Counted from the first letter of the stretch, positions 14,117 through 23,242 are shown. The stretch is DNA of 64,000 nt from Arthrobacter sp. StoSoilB19 (GCF_019977275.1 NZ_AP024650.1:806001-870000); one strand, 5' to 3'. Made by a program: numbers and translations. The notes: a model not told the origin generated them from the letters alone.

Positions 14117-14662
14117 TTAGTTATGCGCCGCGGCCCACCAGTTCAGGCTGGCCGCAAACACCAGCCATGACACGTAGGGCAGCAGGAGCAGCCCGGCCGT
14201 GCGGCTGATGGGACCAAAATACACAACGGTTACTGCGACGGCGGCGATCAGGGCAAGGACGATGGCCAGCCCCAGCCACAGGGCCGGCGTGCCAAGGGCG
14301 GGGTAAAGGGCGAAAAACGCGGGGGTCCAGGCAAGATTGAGGACCAGCTGGACGGCGTAGGCGGCCATTGCCGGACGTGTCCTGCTGGTCCGCCGGCGCC
14401 AGACCAGCCACGCTGCGACAGCCATTGCCGCATAGAGGACGGTCCAGACGGGACCAAACACGCCGTTGGGCGGGGACCAGGGCGCCTTGTCTGCGGTGGC
14501 GTACCAGCCGGAGACATTGGCCGCCGAGGCCAGGCCGCCCAGCGCCGCCACCAACAGTGACGCCACCAGGAATCCGATAAGCGCGGCCACCTGCACCCCG
14601 GCGCTGTAGGGCTGTCCGTCGCTCCCCGTGCGGGCTGTAGTCTCTTCCCCATCCGGCCTCAT
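14117..14662 (-). CDS. tspO: TspO/MBR family membrane protein
   Basis: The 181-residue protein has five predicted membrane helices and the tryptophan-rich TspO signatures WSPPNGVFGPVWTVLYAAM, NLAWTPAFFALYP and YVSWLVFAASLNWW. TspO proteins bind tetrapyrroles and other hydrophobic ligands and take part in stress responses. I chose the ATG at 14662, preceded by AAGGG, because a longer frame to 14761 would add a hydrophilic, non-conserved extension into the promoter region shared with the divergent FemAB gene. It is convergent with sdaA. Confidence 0.88.
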   Translation of the reverse strand: MRPDGEETTARTGSDGQPYSAGVQVAALIGFLVASLLVAALGGLASAANVSGWYATADKAPWSPPNGVFGPVWTVLYAAMAVAAWLVWRRRTSRTRPAMAAYAVQLVLNLAWTPAFFALYPALGTPALWLGLAIVLALIAAVAVTVVYFGPISRTAGLLLLPYVSWLVFAASLNWWAAAHN

Positions 14663-14783
14663 GCCTACACCCTTGTTGACCGCCAACAGCGGCGTCAAGC
14701 GGGCATTCTGAACGCGGATGCCGCCCGTGCACCGCCGGTCGGCGAAAAGCCGGAAGCACATCAGGCTTTAGACTTGAGGCTGC

Positions 14784-15917
14784 ATGTCCGCACGCACCCA
14801 GAACTACCGAAACCGCGCACAGACCCGATTGGACAAGGCCCCCTTGCGACAATTCACCGCACGTTTTGCCACCGCCGAGGAAATTGAAAACTGGGACAAG
14901 CACGTCACGGCCAATCCGAACGGCGGCAATATGCTGCAGTCCGCCGCCTATGCATCGGTCAAGAACGGAAGCGGCTGGAAAGTCCGGTTCCTGGTGCTGG
15001 AAAGCCCCGGAAACTCCAGCTACAACCTGGTGCTGGAGAAGAGCTTCCCCGTCCTGGGACGGTTGTGGTACCTGATCAAGGGCCCCGACCTGGCCGATGC
15101 AGCGGACCTCGGCCCCGTCCTTGAATCCGTTGCCGCGTTTGTCCGCGGCAGGAAGCTGAATGTCTTCAACATCAAAGTGGAACCGGACATTATCGACTCC
15201 GACGAGGTGCAGAAGGAACTGCGCGCGGCCAACCTGGTGAAAGCGCCCAATATCCAGTCCAACGACTCCACCGCCCTGCTGGATATCTCCGGCTCCGAAG
15301 AGGCAGTATTCAAAGCCATCTCCTCGCGCGCCCGCAATGCCATCCGGCGTGCCGAACGCGAAGGCTGCCAGGTGGTCCGGCAGGAACCCGGACCTGAAAC
15401 CTACCGCGCCCTGTACGACCTGATGGTCAACACCGTCAGCGCCAAGGGATCCATGCCCCTGCGGAGCTACGATTACTACGCACAGTTCTGGGATGAGTTC
15501 AGCAACCGCGGCCAGGGCAACTTCTTCTTCACCTACGAGGACGGAAAGCCCAGCGTGGGCGCATTCGTCATCAACTACGGTGCCAAGGCAACCTACAAGG
15601 ACGGCGGTTCCACCCAGAACCGCAAACAGTACGGTGACTCGCACCTGGTCCAATGGGCGGCCATCCGCCGGATGCAGGAACTCGGCTGCACCGAGTACGA
15701 CTTCTGCGGCACGCCTCCAGCTGCGCGCATCAAGGACAAGACCCACAACCTTTACGGAATGGGCATGTTCAAGACCAGCTTCACCAAGACAGTGACCGAC
15801 TTCGTGGGCTGCCACGACTACGTCCTGTCCCCGCTGCGGCACCGGCTTTGGGTCAAAGGCGGCGAAAAGATCTTCCGCCGGATTGAAACCGCACGGACCG
15901 GCCAGCAGTTCTACTGA
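14784..15917 (+). CDS. FemAB/FemX family peptidoglycan aminoacyltransferase 1
   Basis: This 377-residue protein has the two GNAT-like domains of the FemABX family, which add amino acids from aminoacyl-tRNA to lipid II to build the interpeptide bridge. Supporting stretches are NMLQSAAYASVKNGSGW near the N-terminus, SSRARNAIRRAEREG in the middle, and the C-terminal GDSHLVQWAAIRRMQELGCTEYDF plus GMFKTSF. It has no signal peptide and acts at the inner membrane face. A second FemAB gene follows 132 bases downstream, which suggests successive additions to one bridge. The amino acid added is unknown. Confidence 0.88.
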   Translation: MSARTQNYRNRAQTRLDKAPLRQFTARFATAEEIENWDKHVTANPNGGNMLQSAAYASVKNGSGWKVRFLVLESPGNSSYNLVLEKSFPVLGRLWYLIKGPDLADAADLGPVLESVAAFVRGRKLNVFNIKVEPDIIDSDEVQKELRAANLVKAPNIQSNDSTALLDISGSEEAVFKAISSRARNAIRRAEREGCQVVRQEPGPETYRALYDLMVNTVSAKGSMPLRSYDYYAQFWDEFSNRGQGNFFFTYEDGKPSVGAFVINYGAKATYKDGGSTQNRKQYGDSHLVQWAAIRRMQELGCTEYDFCGTPPAARIKDKTHNLYGMGMFKTSFTKTVTDFVGCHDYVLSPLRHRLWVKGGEKIFRRIETARTGQQFY

Positions 15918-16049
15918 CCTGCAGCCGCCAGACCCGCAAAGCTCCCGCGACCCCCGCCGGACCAGCACGCCCGCGTGCCGGCCGCCCCGAACACCGCCCG
16001 CCCATCGCGCGCCCACCAGGCCGCGAAGAGTCCAGAAGAAGGTCACCCC

Positions 16050-17366
16050 TTGAATCCAGTTTCCGCCGCTACCGGGCTTGAATACGCCAACCTCAGCGAC
16101 GCCGACTTTGAGGCCTTCGCCCTGAAGCACCCGCAGAACAGTTTCCTGCAGTCCATTGATTTTGCCCGTTTCCAGCGAGCACGCGGCCAGCAGGTGGAAC
16201 TCTTCGGAGTCCGGCGCAATGGGGAACTCGTGGCGGCAGGAAAGCTCAACTACACCACAAACCGCCTCGGCTACACCGTCTGTGAATGCGCCAAGGGCCC
16301 CCTTATGGACTACACGGACCGGAACCTGGTGGGCGCCGTCGTCGAGCTTCTCCGCAAGCACGCGGCAGGCCGCAAAGCCGCTGAACTGCGGATCTCGCCG
16401 AACGTCAGGTACATCGCCCGGGACGCCGACGGCGCCGAGCACCCCGACGTCGAGGACAACCGGCCCCTGGTGGCCGACCTGGAACGGCTGGGGTTCAAGC
16501 ACCAGGGCCTGGACATGAACTTCGTCAACGTCAACTGGATGTTCATCAAGAACCTGGTGGGCATCCAGGACGCCGAAGAACTGATCATGAGCACCAGCTA
16601 CCGGACGCGCAAAGCCATCCGCAAAGCGGAAAAGAACGGCGTCTTCCTGGAACAGGCCACCCTGGACACCCTGGACGACTTCTACGGGGCCCTGAGCCGG
16701 GCCGGTGACGAAAAAGGATTCGTCTACCGCGAACGCGCCTACTACGAACACCTGCTCCGGACCACCACCCCGGAATTCACCAAGCTGATGATGGCGAAGA
16801 TCGACATCCCGGCCTACCGGAAATCCATCACTGAGCGCCTGGAAACGGAGTCAGCCACCGCAGCAGATCTCCGCCGTGAGGTGGAGGAGACCGGCAGCAA
16901 AAAGAAGGCCAACCGGCTCAAAGTGGTACAGGACCTGGTGGACAGCTACGAGCGGAGCCTGAAGGACATCGAAAGGTTCCCCGACTCCGTGGGGACGGCC
17001 ACCGTGGCAGCCATCCACTTCGTTTGCTACGGCGATGAGGTGGTGTGCGTCATCGGCGGCACCGTCCAGGACTACATCTACTTCAACGGCGCAACCTCCC
17101 TGTACTGGGGAATGATGCTGCATGCCCTCGAGAAGGGATACCCGCGGTACAACTTCTACGGCACCTTCGGCATCTCCGGCCAGGACGAGGAAGGCCACGG
17201 CGGCTACGAATTCAAGAAGGGCTTTGGCGGCGAAGTGGTCCAGCTGGTGGGAGACTTCGTCGTGCCGGTGCGGCCCGCCGTCTTCCATGCCAACAGGCTC
17301 GCCAGGTCCGCTGCGGCCGCCGCCCGCACGCTGCTGGGCAAGTTGCCGCTGAAGCGTGCAGCCTGA
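16050..17366 (+). CDS. FemAB family peptidoglycan aminoacyltransferase 2 (coiled-coil insert)
   Basis: This 438-residue FemABX protein starts at a TTG with an AGAAGG site 7 bases upstream; the in-frame GTG at 15975 would add 25 low-complexity residues and has no ribosome site. Unlike its upstream paralogue it has a long charged helical hairpin at about residues 275-310 (ERLETESATAADLRREVEE...KKKANRLKVVQDLVDSY), like the coiled-coil arm of staphylococcal FemA/FemB. The C-terminal domain keeps NFYGTFGISG and YEFKKGFGG. It should add a different bridge residue from the first enzyme, but specificity cannot be read from sequence. Confidence 0.87.
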   Translation: MNPVSAATGLEYANLSDADFEAFALKHPQNSFLQSIDFARFQRARGQQVELFGVRRNGELVAAGKLNYTTNRLGYTVCECAKGPLMDYTDRNLVGAVVELLRKHAAGRKAAELRISPNVRYIARDADGAEHPDVEDNRPLVADLERLGFKHQGLDMNFVNVNWMFIKNLVGIQDAEELIMSTSYRTRKAIRKAEKNGVFLEQATLDTLDDFYGALSRAGDEKGFVYRERAYYEHLLRTTTPEFTKLMMAKIDIPAYRKSITERLETESATAADLRREVEETGSKKKANRLKVVQDLVDSYERSLKDIERFPDSVGTATVAAIHFVCYGDEVVCVIGGTVQDYIYFNGATSLYWGMMLHALEKGYPRYNFYGTFGISGQDEEGHGGYEFKKGFGGEVVQLVGDFVVPVRPAVFHANRLARSAAAAARTLLGKLPLKRAA

Positions 17367-17400
17367 CCGTCCATAAACCGCGTACAGGGAGGAAGCGGGC

Positions 17401-18888
17401 ATGACCGAACGGCACGAACGGCCAGGGCACAGGCCAAAGACTGACGGCCTGCCCAAGACTGAACCGCTGACCCCTGCGCAGCTTCGGCAGGACGCTGCCG
17501 CCAAGAGGATGCTGCGCCGCCTGGTGCAGGGCGAGAATCCACCAACCGCCCCGTTGAGCATCGTGGACCGGCTGGCGGGGAGTCCCTACGCCAACCCCAC
17601 CATCCAGGTGGGTGGCGTGGACACCTCCGCCCGGAAGACCCTGGATTTCGCCCTGCACCTGGCCGAGACCATGTTCCGGTATGGCGCCGGCGCCCTGGAA
17701 GTGGAAACCAGCATCATTGCCGTCACCGCGGCCCTGGGGCTGAAGAACATCGAGGTGGACATCACCAACCAGTCCGTGGGTATCAACTACGCACCCAAGG
17801 ACCAGACGCCGATCGCCCTGCTGCGCGTGGTGCGCTCCTGGACCAACAACTATGCGGGCCTGGCCAAGGTGCACCAACTGGTCACGGACATCGTGGCCGG
17901 CGGCGTGGGCCGGGATGAGGCGATCCGCCGGCTGAACGAGGCCATCACCAGCCCGAAACCCTATCCGCGCTGGATGGTCACGGCCGCCTTCGGCATCTTC
18001 GCCGCCGTGTTCGTTGGCGTGCTGGGCGGCGGTCCGGTGTCCTCGGCAGTTGCGTTCGTGGCCAATATCGGCATCAGCCTGCTGGCCCGGCAGCTGGGAC
18101 GCTGGCGCGTACCGGACTTCTTCATCACCGCCAGCTGCTCTTTCGTGGTCACCATGCTGGCGCTGCTGCTCTGGCAGTTCGGGCTCACCGCATCGCCGTC
18201 CATCGTGGTGGTGGGCGGCATCCTGCTGCTCCTTCCCACCGGGCGCCTGGTGTCCTCCGTGCAGGATGCCATCAACGGCTTCCCGGTGACGGCGGCCGGA
18301 CGGTTCCTGTCCACGCTGCTGACGTTCGGCGCCATCGTGGCAGGGATCGCTGTTGCCTTCGTGGTGGGGGAGCTGACCGGGCTGCAGCGCATCGACGTCA
18401 CCCAGACCTTCCCGCCCGCCTACGATCTGTGGGTCCTCATCATCTTCGTAGCCGCCGCCGTGATGGCCATCGGCATTACGGAACAGACCACCTGGAAGCT
18501 CCTGCTGCCAACCGCAGCCGTAGGCGTGGCGGGCTACCTGGTGCTGCTGGGCTGCGGCCTGCTGGGCATCGGGGACCGTTTCGCCCCTGCCATGGCCGCC
18601 GTCGTCATTGGCCTGCTGGCACGGGTGGTGGCGCTGCGGATGGGTGCGCCGCAGCTGGTGGTGGCAGTTCCCGCAGCCCTGATCCTGCTGCCCGGCCTCA
18701 CGATATTCCGGTCCATGTACGTCCTCACCGTGGAGGAGTCCGAGATCCTGGCCGGCGCCGGAGGAATGCTCAGCGCCGGTGCCATCGTGCTGGGAACGGC
18801 CGGCGGGATCGTCCTGGGCGACGTGCTGGCCCGGCCCCTGACCCGCAGCCTGGCAAGCAACGAGCGGCGCCGGGCGCGCCGCCGCTAG
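17401..18888 (+). CDS. thrE: ThrE family threonine/serine exporter
   Basis: At 495 residues this resembles the ThrE exporter described in corynebacteria, which exports threonine and serine by proton-motive force. The cytoplasmic N-terminal domain (about residues 50-180) includes ARKTLDFALHLAETMFRYGAGALEVE, the conserved hydrolase-like region of this family. About ten membrane helices follow. The ATG at 17401 follows GGAGGAAG. It lies 34 bases behind the second FemAB gene and may be cotranscribed. Its stop codon shares the tetranucleotide CTAG with the convergent flavoprotein gene. Confidence 0.9.
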   Translation: MTERHERPGHRPKTDGLPKTEPLTPAQLRQDAAAKRMLRRLVQGENPPTAPLSIVDRLAGSPYANPTIQVGGVDTSARKTLDFALHLAETMFRYGAGALEVETSIIAVTAALGLKNIEVDITNQSVGINYAPKDQTPIALLRVVRSWTNNYAGLAKVHQLVTDIVAGGVGRDEAIRRLNEAITSPKPYPRWMVTAAFGIFAAVFVGVLGGGPVSSAVAFVANIGISLLARQLGRWRVPDFFITASCSFVVTMLALLLWQFGLTASPSIVVVGGILLLLPTGRLVSSVQDAINGFPVTAAGRFLSTLLTFGAIVAGIAVAFVVGELTGLQRIDVTQTFPPAYDLWVLIIFVAAAVMAIGITEQTTWKLLLPTAAVGVAGYLVLLGCGLLGIGDRFAPAMAAVVIGLLARVVALRMGAPQLVVAVPAALILLPGLTIFRSMYVLTVEESEILAGAGGMLSAGAIVLGTAGGIVLGDVLARPLTRSLASNERRRARRR

Positions 18889-19724
18889 ATCTGGCCGACC
18901 GGGAGCTTTTTCTCGGCCTGGAACACGTCCTCCACGCGGCCCTGCGCCCAGTAACCGGAGAGGGACACCTGCCGGCGGTCCAGGCCGCGCTGCTTGAAGA
19001 AGATTTCGCGGAGGGCCTTCATATAGCCGCGTTCGCCATGTGCAAACACATCCACGGTGCCGGTGGGCCATTCGGCCTCCGCCACCGCCCTGACCAGCAG
19101 GTCGCTGGCACCTGCCGGTGTGCCGTTGCGGGCCAGCCAGGTAATCTCCAGCCCGGCAGGGGCGGAAACGGACTGGATGTCGGCCTCGGAACCTACCTCC
19201 AGGAAGGCAAGCCCGGTTGCCTCCGCGGGCAGGGCCTCGATGCATGCGGCGATGGCAGGAAGCGCTGCCTCATCACCGGCGAACAGGTACCAGTCGGCCT
19301 CGGGGTTGGGGTTGTAGGCGCCGCCGGGTCCGGTGAAGGTCAGTGTCTCGCCCGGCTGTGCCCCTGCCGCCCATGGACCCGCCAGGCCCTCGTCGCCGTG
19401 GACCACGAAGTCGATGGCGAGTTCGCTCGCCTCCGGATCTACCCAGCGCAGCGTATAGGTGCGGGTGAACGGCCACTGCTCGCGCGGCATGGTTTCCCGG
19501 ACGGCCCACAGGTCCAGCGGGGAGGGGTAGTCAACCCCGGGCTGCGGGAAAACGATCTTCACGTACCGGTCCACGAAGCCGTTGTTGGCGAAGTCGCTGA
19601 AGCCCTCCCCGCCGGCCACGATCCGGACCATGTGCGGGGACAGCTGTTCCTTGCGCAGCACGGTCAGGGTGACCTGGGGGCGGCTCTTCTTCGTGGCGCT
19701 GGTGGCGGCGGGGACGGTGCTCAT
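18885..19724 (-). CDS. Siderophore-interacting protein (FAD-dependent ferric reductase)
   Basis: This 279-residue protein has the SIP arrangement: an FAD-binding domain with RTYTLRWVDPEASELAIDFVVHG followed by GPAGPWA-like and GPGGAY segments, and a C-terminal NAD(P)H-binding domain ending SLSGYWAQGRVED. SIP proteins release iron from imported siderophores by reduction in the cytoplasm. No good ribosome site precedes the ATG, so a leaderless mRNA is possible. A near-palindromic iron-box-like sequence covers the start codon region. Confidence 0.92.
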   Translation of the reverse strand: MSTVPAATSATKKSRPQVTLTVLRKEQLSPHMVRIVAGGEGFSDFANNGFVDRYVKIVFPQPGVDYPSPLDLWAVRETMPREQWPFTRTYTLRWVDPEASELAIDFVVHGDEGLAGPWAAGAQPGETLTFTGPGGAYNPNPEADWYLFAGDEAALPAIAACIEALPAEATGLAFLEVGSEADIQSVSAPAGLEITWLARNGTPAGASDLLVRAVAEAEWPTGTVDVFAHGERGYMKALREIFFKQRGLDRRQVSLSGYWAQGRVEDVFQAEKKLPVGQI

Positions 19725-19740
19725 AAGGCAAGCCTAAGCT
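19722..19740 (-). promoter_or_regulatory. DtxR/IdeR-like iron box at the SIP start
   Basis: Read on the minus strand, the region contains TTAGGCTTGCCTTA (19724-19737), a near-perfect dyad resembling the TTAGGTTAGGCTAACCTAA box of DtxR/IdeR regulators. The match is partial (about 11 of 19). It overlaps the start codon, where a bound repressor would block initiation. A DtxR-type regulator is encoded at 39738. Confidence 0.45.
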
Positions 19741-20509
19741 AGGGCGACGGCGGGAGTTCCCAGGTTACGGCCGTTGCACCCTGTTCGCGCAACAGTTGGT
19801 TCACCCGGCTGAATGGCCTGGAGCCAAAGAACCCGCGGGAGGCGGACAGCGGGCTGGGGTGCGGGCTGATGACGGCGGGGGCGCCTGCCAGCAGCGGCTG
19901 GAGGCCCTCCGCCCCCTTGCCCCACAACACCGCCACCAAAGGCATCCTGGACCCATCCGCGGCCCGGCGGCATGCCAGGGCGGTGACGGCCGCCGTCGTA
20001 ATGTCCTCCCAGCCTTTGCCCCGGTGGGACCCAGCAGATCCTGCCCTGACCGTGAGTACCCGGTTCAGGAGCAGCACGCCCTGCTCCGTCCATGCCGACA
20101 GGTCGCCATGGACGCGCGGCGGAATGCCGAGGTCCGATTCGAGTTCGCGGTAGATGTTCACCAGGCTGCGGGGGAGGGGGCGCGTGCGGGCATCGACGGA
20201 AAACGACAGCCCGACTGCGTGCCCCGGGGTGGGGTAGGGGTCCTGGCCCACGATGAGGACCTTGACGTCGGCGAGCGGCTGGCGGAAGGCGCGCAGGACG
20301 TTCGACGGCGGCGGCAGGAGTTGGTGCCCGGCCGCCTCTTCGGCAGCCAGGAAGGCCAGGACCGACCGGAGCTTGCCCTCCACTCCCTGCAGGGCCGCGG
20401 CCCAGTCCGGCGCCATGAGCTCCGCCAGGGGCAGGTCAGCCAGGTCAGCGAAGCGGGTGCCGTCCGCCGGGTCCTGCTGCAGCTCGAACAGCGCATCCGA
20501 TTCAAACAT
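19739..20509 (-). CDS. ung: Uracil-DNA glycosylase, family 1
   Basis: This 256-residue enzyme removes uracil from DNA to start base-excision repair. The catalytic water-activating motif [18 protein letters not shown] and the DNA-intercalation motif [18 protein letters not shown] are both present. I chose the ATG at 20509 ([10 protein letters not shown]) rather than the frame opening at 20692, because the extra 61 residues are proline-rich, non-conserved and overlap the promoter of the divergent DUF3263 gene. Confidence 0.93.
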   Translation of the reverse strand: MFESDALFELQQDPADGTRFADLADLPLAELMAPDWAAALQGVEGKLRSVLAFLAAEEAAGHQLLPPPSNVLRAFRQPLADVKVLIVGQDPYPTPGHAVGLSFSVDARTRPLPRSLVNIYRELESDLGIPPRVHGDLSAWTEQGVLLLNRVLTVRAGSAGSHRGKGWEDITTAAVTALACRRAADGSRMPLVAVLWGKGAEGLQPLLAGAPAVISPHPSPLSASRGFFGSRPFSRVNQLLREQGATAVTWELPPSP

Positions 20510-20649
20510 CGTTCCATTCTTGCAGGCCATCGGGGGACGCCCGCCCGCGGCACCGGGCCGGTGCAGGCGCGGGGCGCGAATGACACCGGTGTTATTCGAC
20601 CGGTAGCATGGGGGTAAGACATTTACCGTAACCAGCGAAGGAGTGTGCC

Positions 20650-20979
20650 GTGGCGGAACCGGCCCGGGAACACCTGCCGGAGCAGGATCCACGGAAGTCC
20701 CTTTTGGCGGATTTCACCCTCCGTGAGTCCTCCCTCTCCGAGCGCGAACAGCAGATGCTGGCCCTGGAACGGCAATGGTGGAAGTACGCAGGGGCCAAGG
20801 AGCAGGCCATCCGCGACCTCTTTGACCTCTCCGCGACCCATTACTACCAGCTCCTGAACGCACTGATCGACCGCGAGGATGCGCTGGCACACGATCCCAT
20901 GCTGGTGAAGAGATTGCGTAGACTACGTACGTCGCGCCACCGTGCGCGCACTGCCCGGCGCCTGGGATCCGACGCTTAA
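20650..20979 (+). CDS. DUF3263 domain protein
   Basis: This 109-residue protein starts at GTG after an AAGGAG site. The conserved core [46 protein letters not shown] is the actinobacterial DUF3263 domain, whose helix arrangement suggests an HTH-like DNA-binding fold. The C-terminus is arginine-rich. It is divergent from ung and followed 51 bases later by the LytR_C gene, an association common in this group. The function is unknown. Confidence 0.85.
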   Translation: MAEPAREHLPEQDPRKSLLADFTLRESSLSEREQQMLALERQWWKYAGAKEQAIRDLFDLSATHYYQLLNALIDREDALAHDPMLVKRLRRLRTSRHRARTARRLGSDA

Positions 20980-21030
20980 CAACCCCCAGGCCGGGACAAC
21001 AGCCGCAATCAACAAGGATGTCCTTCCACC

Positions 21031-21669
21031 ATGACCAGATACGCCCGCGATGAATTCGACAAGGTCCCGGAGGCCGCGTCGCGACAAGGTGTCCACCGGA
21101 CGGCCTCGGCCCCGTCCCGGGTGCGGCTGTGGCCCATCCTGGTAGTGGGGATGGCGGCCCTTGCCATAGGGCTGGTGTCCTTCCTGATCCTTCCCAAGAT
21201 GGGATTCAGCGCCACCGCGAGCCAGGCATCGGCGAGCGTGGAGTCAGCTCCGCTGGCCGGAACCGGAACCACCCCATCGGCCACGCAGGCATCCGCGCCT
21301 CCTGCTTCGCCGTCTCCGTCTGCTTCGTCTGAACCAACCCAAAGCAGTGACCCGGAGCCCCAGGCCACACCTTCCGCCACCCGGGAGGCAGCCGTCGACA
21401 GGACGCAGGCAGTGGCGGTTTACAACGCGGCAGGCACGGCAGGGCTGGCCAGCCGGGTGGCCGGAACCGTCCAGGCGGACGGATGGCGCCTCGGCCAGGT
21501 AGGCAACTGGTCCGGCGCCCCGCAAAAATCCTCCGTGATCTTCTACTCCGGCCCCCAGCAATTGGCAAACGCACAGGCGCTTGCCGGGCTGCTCAACATC
21601 CCCACCGTGGTGAACAGCACCGAATTCCAGGTGCCGCTCGTGGTGGTGCTTGGCCCCGGATACCGCTAG
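21031..21669 (+). CDS. LytR C-terminal domain protein, membrane-anchored
   Basis: The 212-residue protein has a short basic cytoplasmic N-terminus, one membrane helix at about residues 34-54, a Ser/Pro/Thr-rich extracellular linker (about 60-120), and a LytR_C domain starting at VAVYNAAGTAGLASRVAGTVQADGW. The domain is found alone or behind LytR-CpsA-Psr ligases and lies at the cell-wall side. The linker looks unstructured and possibly modified. It probably belongs to one unit with the DUF3263 gene upstream. Confidence 0.85.
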   Translation: MTRYARDEFDKVPEAASRQGVHRTASAPSRVRLWPILVVGMAALAIGLVSFLILPKMGFSATASQASASVESAPLAGTGTTPSATQASAPPASPSPSASSEPTQSSDPEPQATPSATREAAVDRTQAVAVYNAAGTAGLASRVAGTVQADGWRLGQVGNWSGAPQKSSVIFYSGPQQLANAQALAGLLNIPTVVNSTEFQVPLVVVLGPGYR

Positions 21670-21722
21670 CCGCACCCGCTCCGCCCACGGCTGCATAACC
21701 CCAACGGAAAGAGTTGTTCATC

Positions 21723-21929
21723 ATGGCACTGGGAACCGTCAAATGGTTCAACGCTGAAAAGGGCTATGGCTTCATCACCGTTGACGGCTCCGGTGATGAC
21801 GTTTTTGTCCACTGGTCCGCGATCCAGGGGGAGGGCTACCGCGCACTGGATGAGGGGCAGAGGGTGCGGCTGGAAGTCGGGGAGGGCGAAAAAGGTCCCC
21901 AGGCAGAAAACGTCCGGCCCGCCCAGTGA
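21723..21929 (+). CDS. Cold-shock domain protein
   Basis: This 68-residue CspA-type protein has both RNA-binding motifs, GYGFI (RNP1) and VFVHW (RNP2). It acts as an RNA chaperone in cold or general growth. The ATG at 21723 gives the conserved [10 protein letters not shown] start; an upstream in-frame ATG at 21714 adds only three residues. Its TGA stop overlaps by one base the ATG of a binding-protein gene, an unusual coupling for a cold-shock gene. Confidence 0.93.
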   Translation: MALGTVKWFNAEKGYGFITVDGSGDDVFVHWSAIQGEGYRALDEGQRVRLEVGEGEKGPQAENVRPAQ

Positions 21930-23242
21930 TGCCGTTTTACCGTTTCCCGGTCCGCGGCCGAGCGGCGCTGGCCGTTTCCCTGGGGGCAGTCCTCGCGGTC
22001 ACAGCATGTTCGGGCGCCGGCGGCAACGCCAGGGTGGACCCGGTCGAAGCCTCCGGCGATGGCGTCCTCCGGGTGGGCCTGATCCTGGACAACACCGGCG
22101 GCAATGCCTTCCTTAATGCGCCCCAGCTGGCGGCCGCCAAGCTGGCCATCCAGGAAATCAACGCCGCCGGCGGACACAAAGGCCGGCCGGTGGAGCTGCT
22201 GCCGGCGCATCCGGACCAGGAAGCCGCAGGCCAGGCCAAGGACCTGGTGGCCGCCAAGGCGGACGTGGTCATTGGACCCACCGATTCCAGCCACGCGGCC
22301 GCCGCCGTGGACATCCTGTCCCACGCACGCATACCCCTCATCTCGCCGGCCAACACCGCTGCCGCCCTCTCCGGGATCGCCAGCGGAGGCTACTACTTCC
22401 GCACGGCCGCGGCCGACGTCGCGCAAGGTCCTGTGCTGGCCAAACTCGCCAAGGACGCCGGGGCCGCCAGCATCACCGTGGTGTACCAGGAAGGTGCCTA
22501 CGGCAAGGACCTGTCGGCTGCCGTCACGAAAGCCGCGCAACAGTCCGGCCTGACGGTCCTGCCCGGAGCCGCCTTCAAGCCCGGCGCCGCCGCCGAAGCC
22601 GCACGCTCCGCAGCCAAGGCCAGCCCGGACGCCGTGGTCCTGGTTGCCCGGGAAGGGGCGCAGGGCGCGTTGGCCGAGCTGAACAACTCCGGCCTCAGGG
22701 GTTCAAAAATTCTCCTCAGCGATGGCGCCTTTGCCCGCTACGGATCAGGGCTCCCCTCCCGGGCCCTGGACGGCGCCCGCGCCGTCGTCCCGGGCCAACT
22801 GCCCACCGCCGCCTTCCAGGGAAAGCTCCTGGCCGTTGATCCTTCCCTGAAGGACGTCTCGTATGCTGCTGAAACCTACGACGCCGTGACCCTGGCGGCC
22901 CTGGCGGCGGCAAGGGCCCAGGACGATGCCGGACGCTCCATCGCCGCCAACCTGGTTCCGGTTTCGGGTGGCGCCGCATCGGGCAGGACCACGTCCGACG
23001 GGACGCCCTCCGCGGGGACGCCTGCCCCGGGGGCAACAGCCCCGCCCGCCCCGTGCCTGACGTACAAGGAGTGCTTGGGCGGCCTTGCTGCCAATCCGGA
23101 CATCAATTACGACGGCGAGTCAGGACCGGTTGCCTTCGACGCCAACGGGGATATCACCACCGCCGTTTTCTCCGTATTCACCTACGGCCCGGAGAACAAC
23201 CCCACCCCCACCGGCCGGGAGACGGCCGGACATTCAAGCTGA
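21929..23242 (+). CDS. Leucine-binding-type ABC substrate-binding lipoprotein
   Basis: This 437-residue lipoprotein has a signal peptide ending in a lipobox (LAVTAC, Cys27), followed by a type-1 periplasmic binding fold like branched-chain amino acid receptors (VLRVGLILDNTGGNA..., VVIGPTDSSHAAAAVDIL). A Gly/Pro/Thr-rich insert at about residues 350-375 precedes the last strand. There are no permease or ATPase genes beside it, so it may be a sensor or serve a transporter elsewhere. It starts inside the stop codon of the cold-shock gene (ATG 21929; a GTG at 21926 is also possible). Confidence 0.85.
   Translation: MPFYRFPVRGRAALAVSLGAVLAVTACSGAGGNARVDPVEASGDGVLRVGLILDNTGGNAFLNAPQLAAAKLAIQEINAAGGHKGRPVELLPAHPDQEAAGQAKDLVAAKADVVIGPTDSSHAAAAVDILSHARIPLISPANTAAALSGIASGGYYFRTAAADVAQGPVLAKLAKDAGAASITVVYQEGAYGKDLSAAVTKAAQQSGLTVLPGAAFKPGAAAEAARSAAKASPDAVVLVAREGAQGALAELNNSGLRGSKILLSDGAFARYGSGLPSRALDGARAVVPGQLPTAAFQGKLLAVDPSLKDVSYAAETYDAVTLAALAAARAQDDAGRSIAANLVPVSGGAASGRTTSDGTPSAGTPAPGATAPPAPCLTYKECLGGLAANPDINYDGESGPVAFDANGDITTAVFSVFTYGPENNPTPTGRETAGHSS

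Noticed and set aside
14121..16751. 876-codon open frame on the minus strand opposite two FemAB genes
   Set aside because: It crosses tspO, two FemAB genes and their gap; composition mirrors the sense codons and no motif is seen.
17212..19245. 677-codon open frame on the minus strand opposite thrE
   Set aside because: It is an antisense shadow of thrE and part of the SIP gene in another frame.
19739..20692. Long form of ung starting at 20692
   Set aside because: The added 61 residues are proline-rich, unlike any glycosylase, and overlap the divergent promoter.
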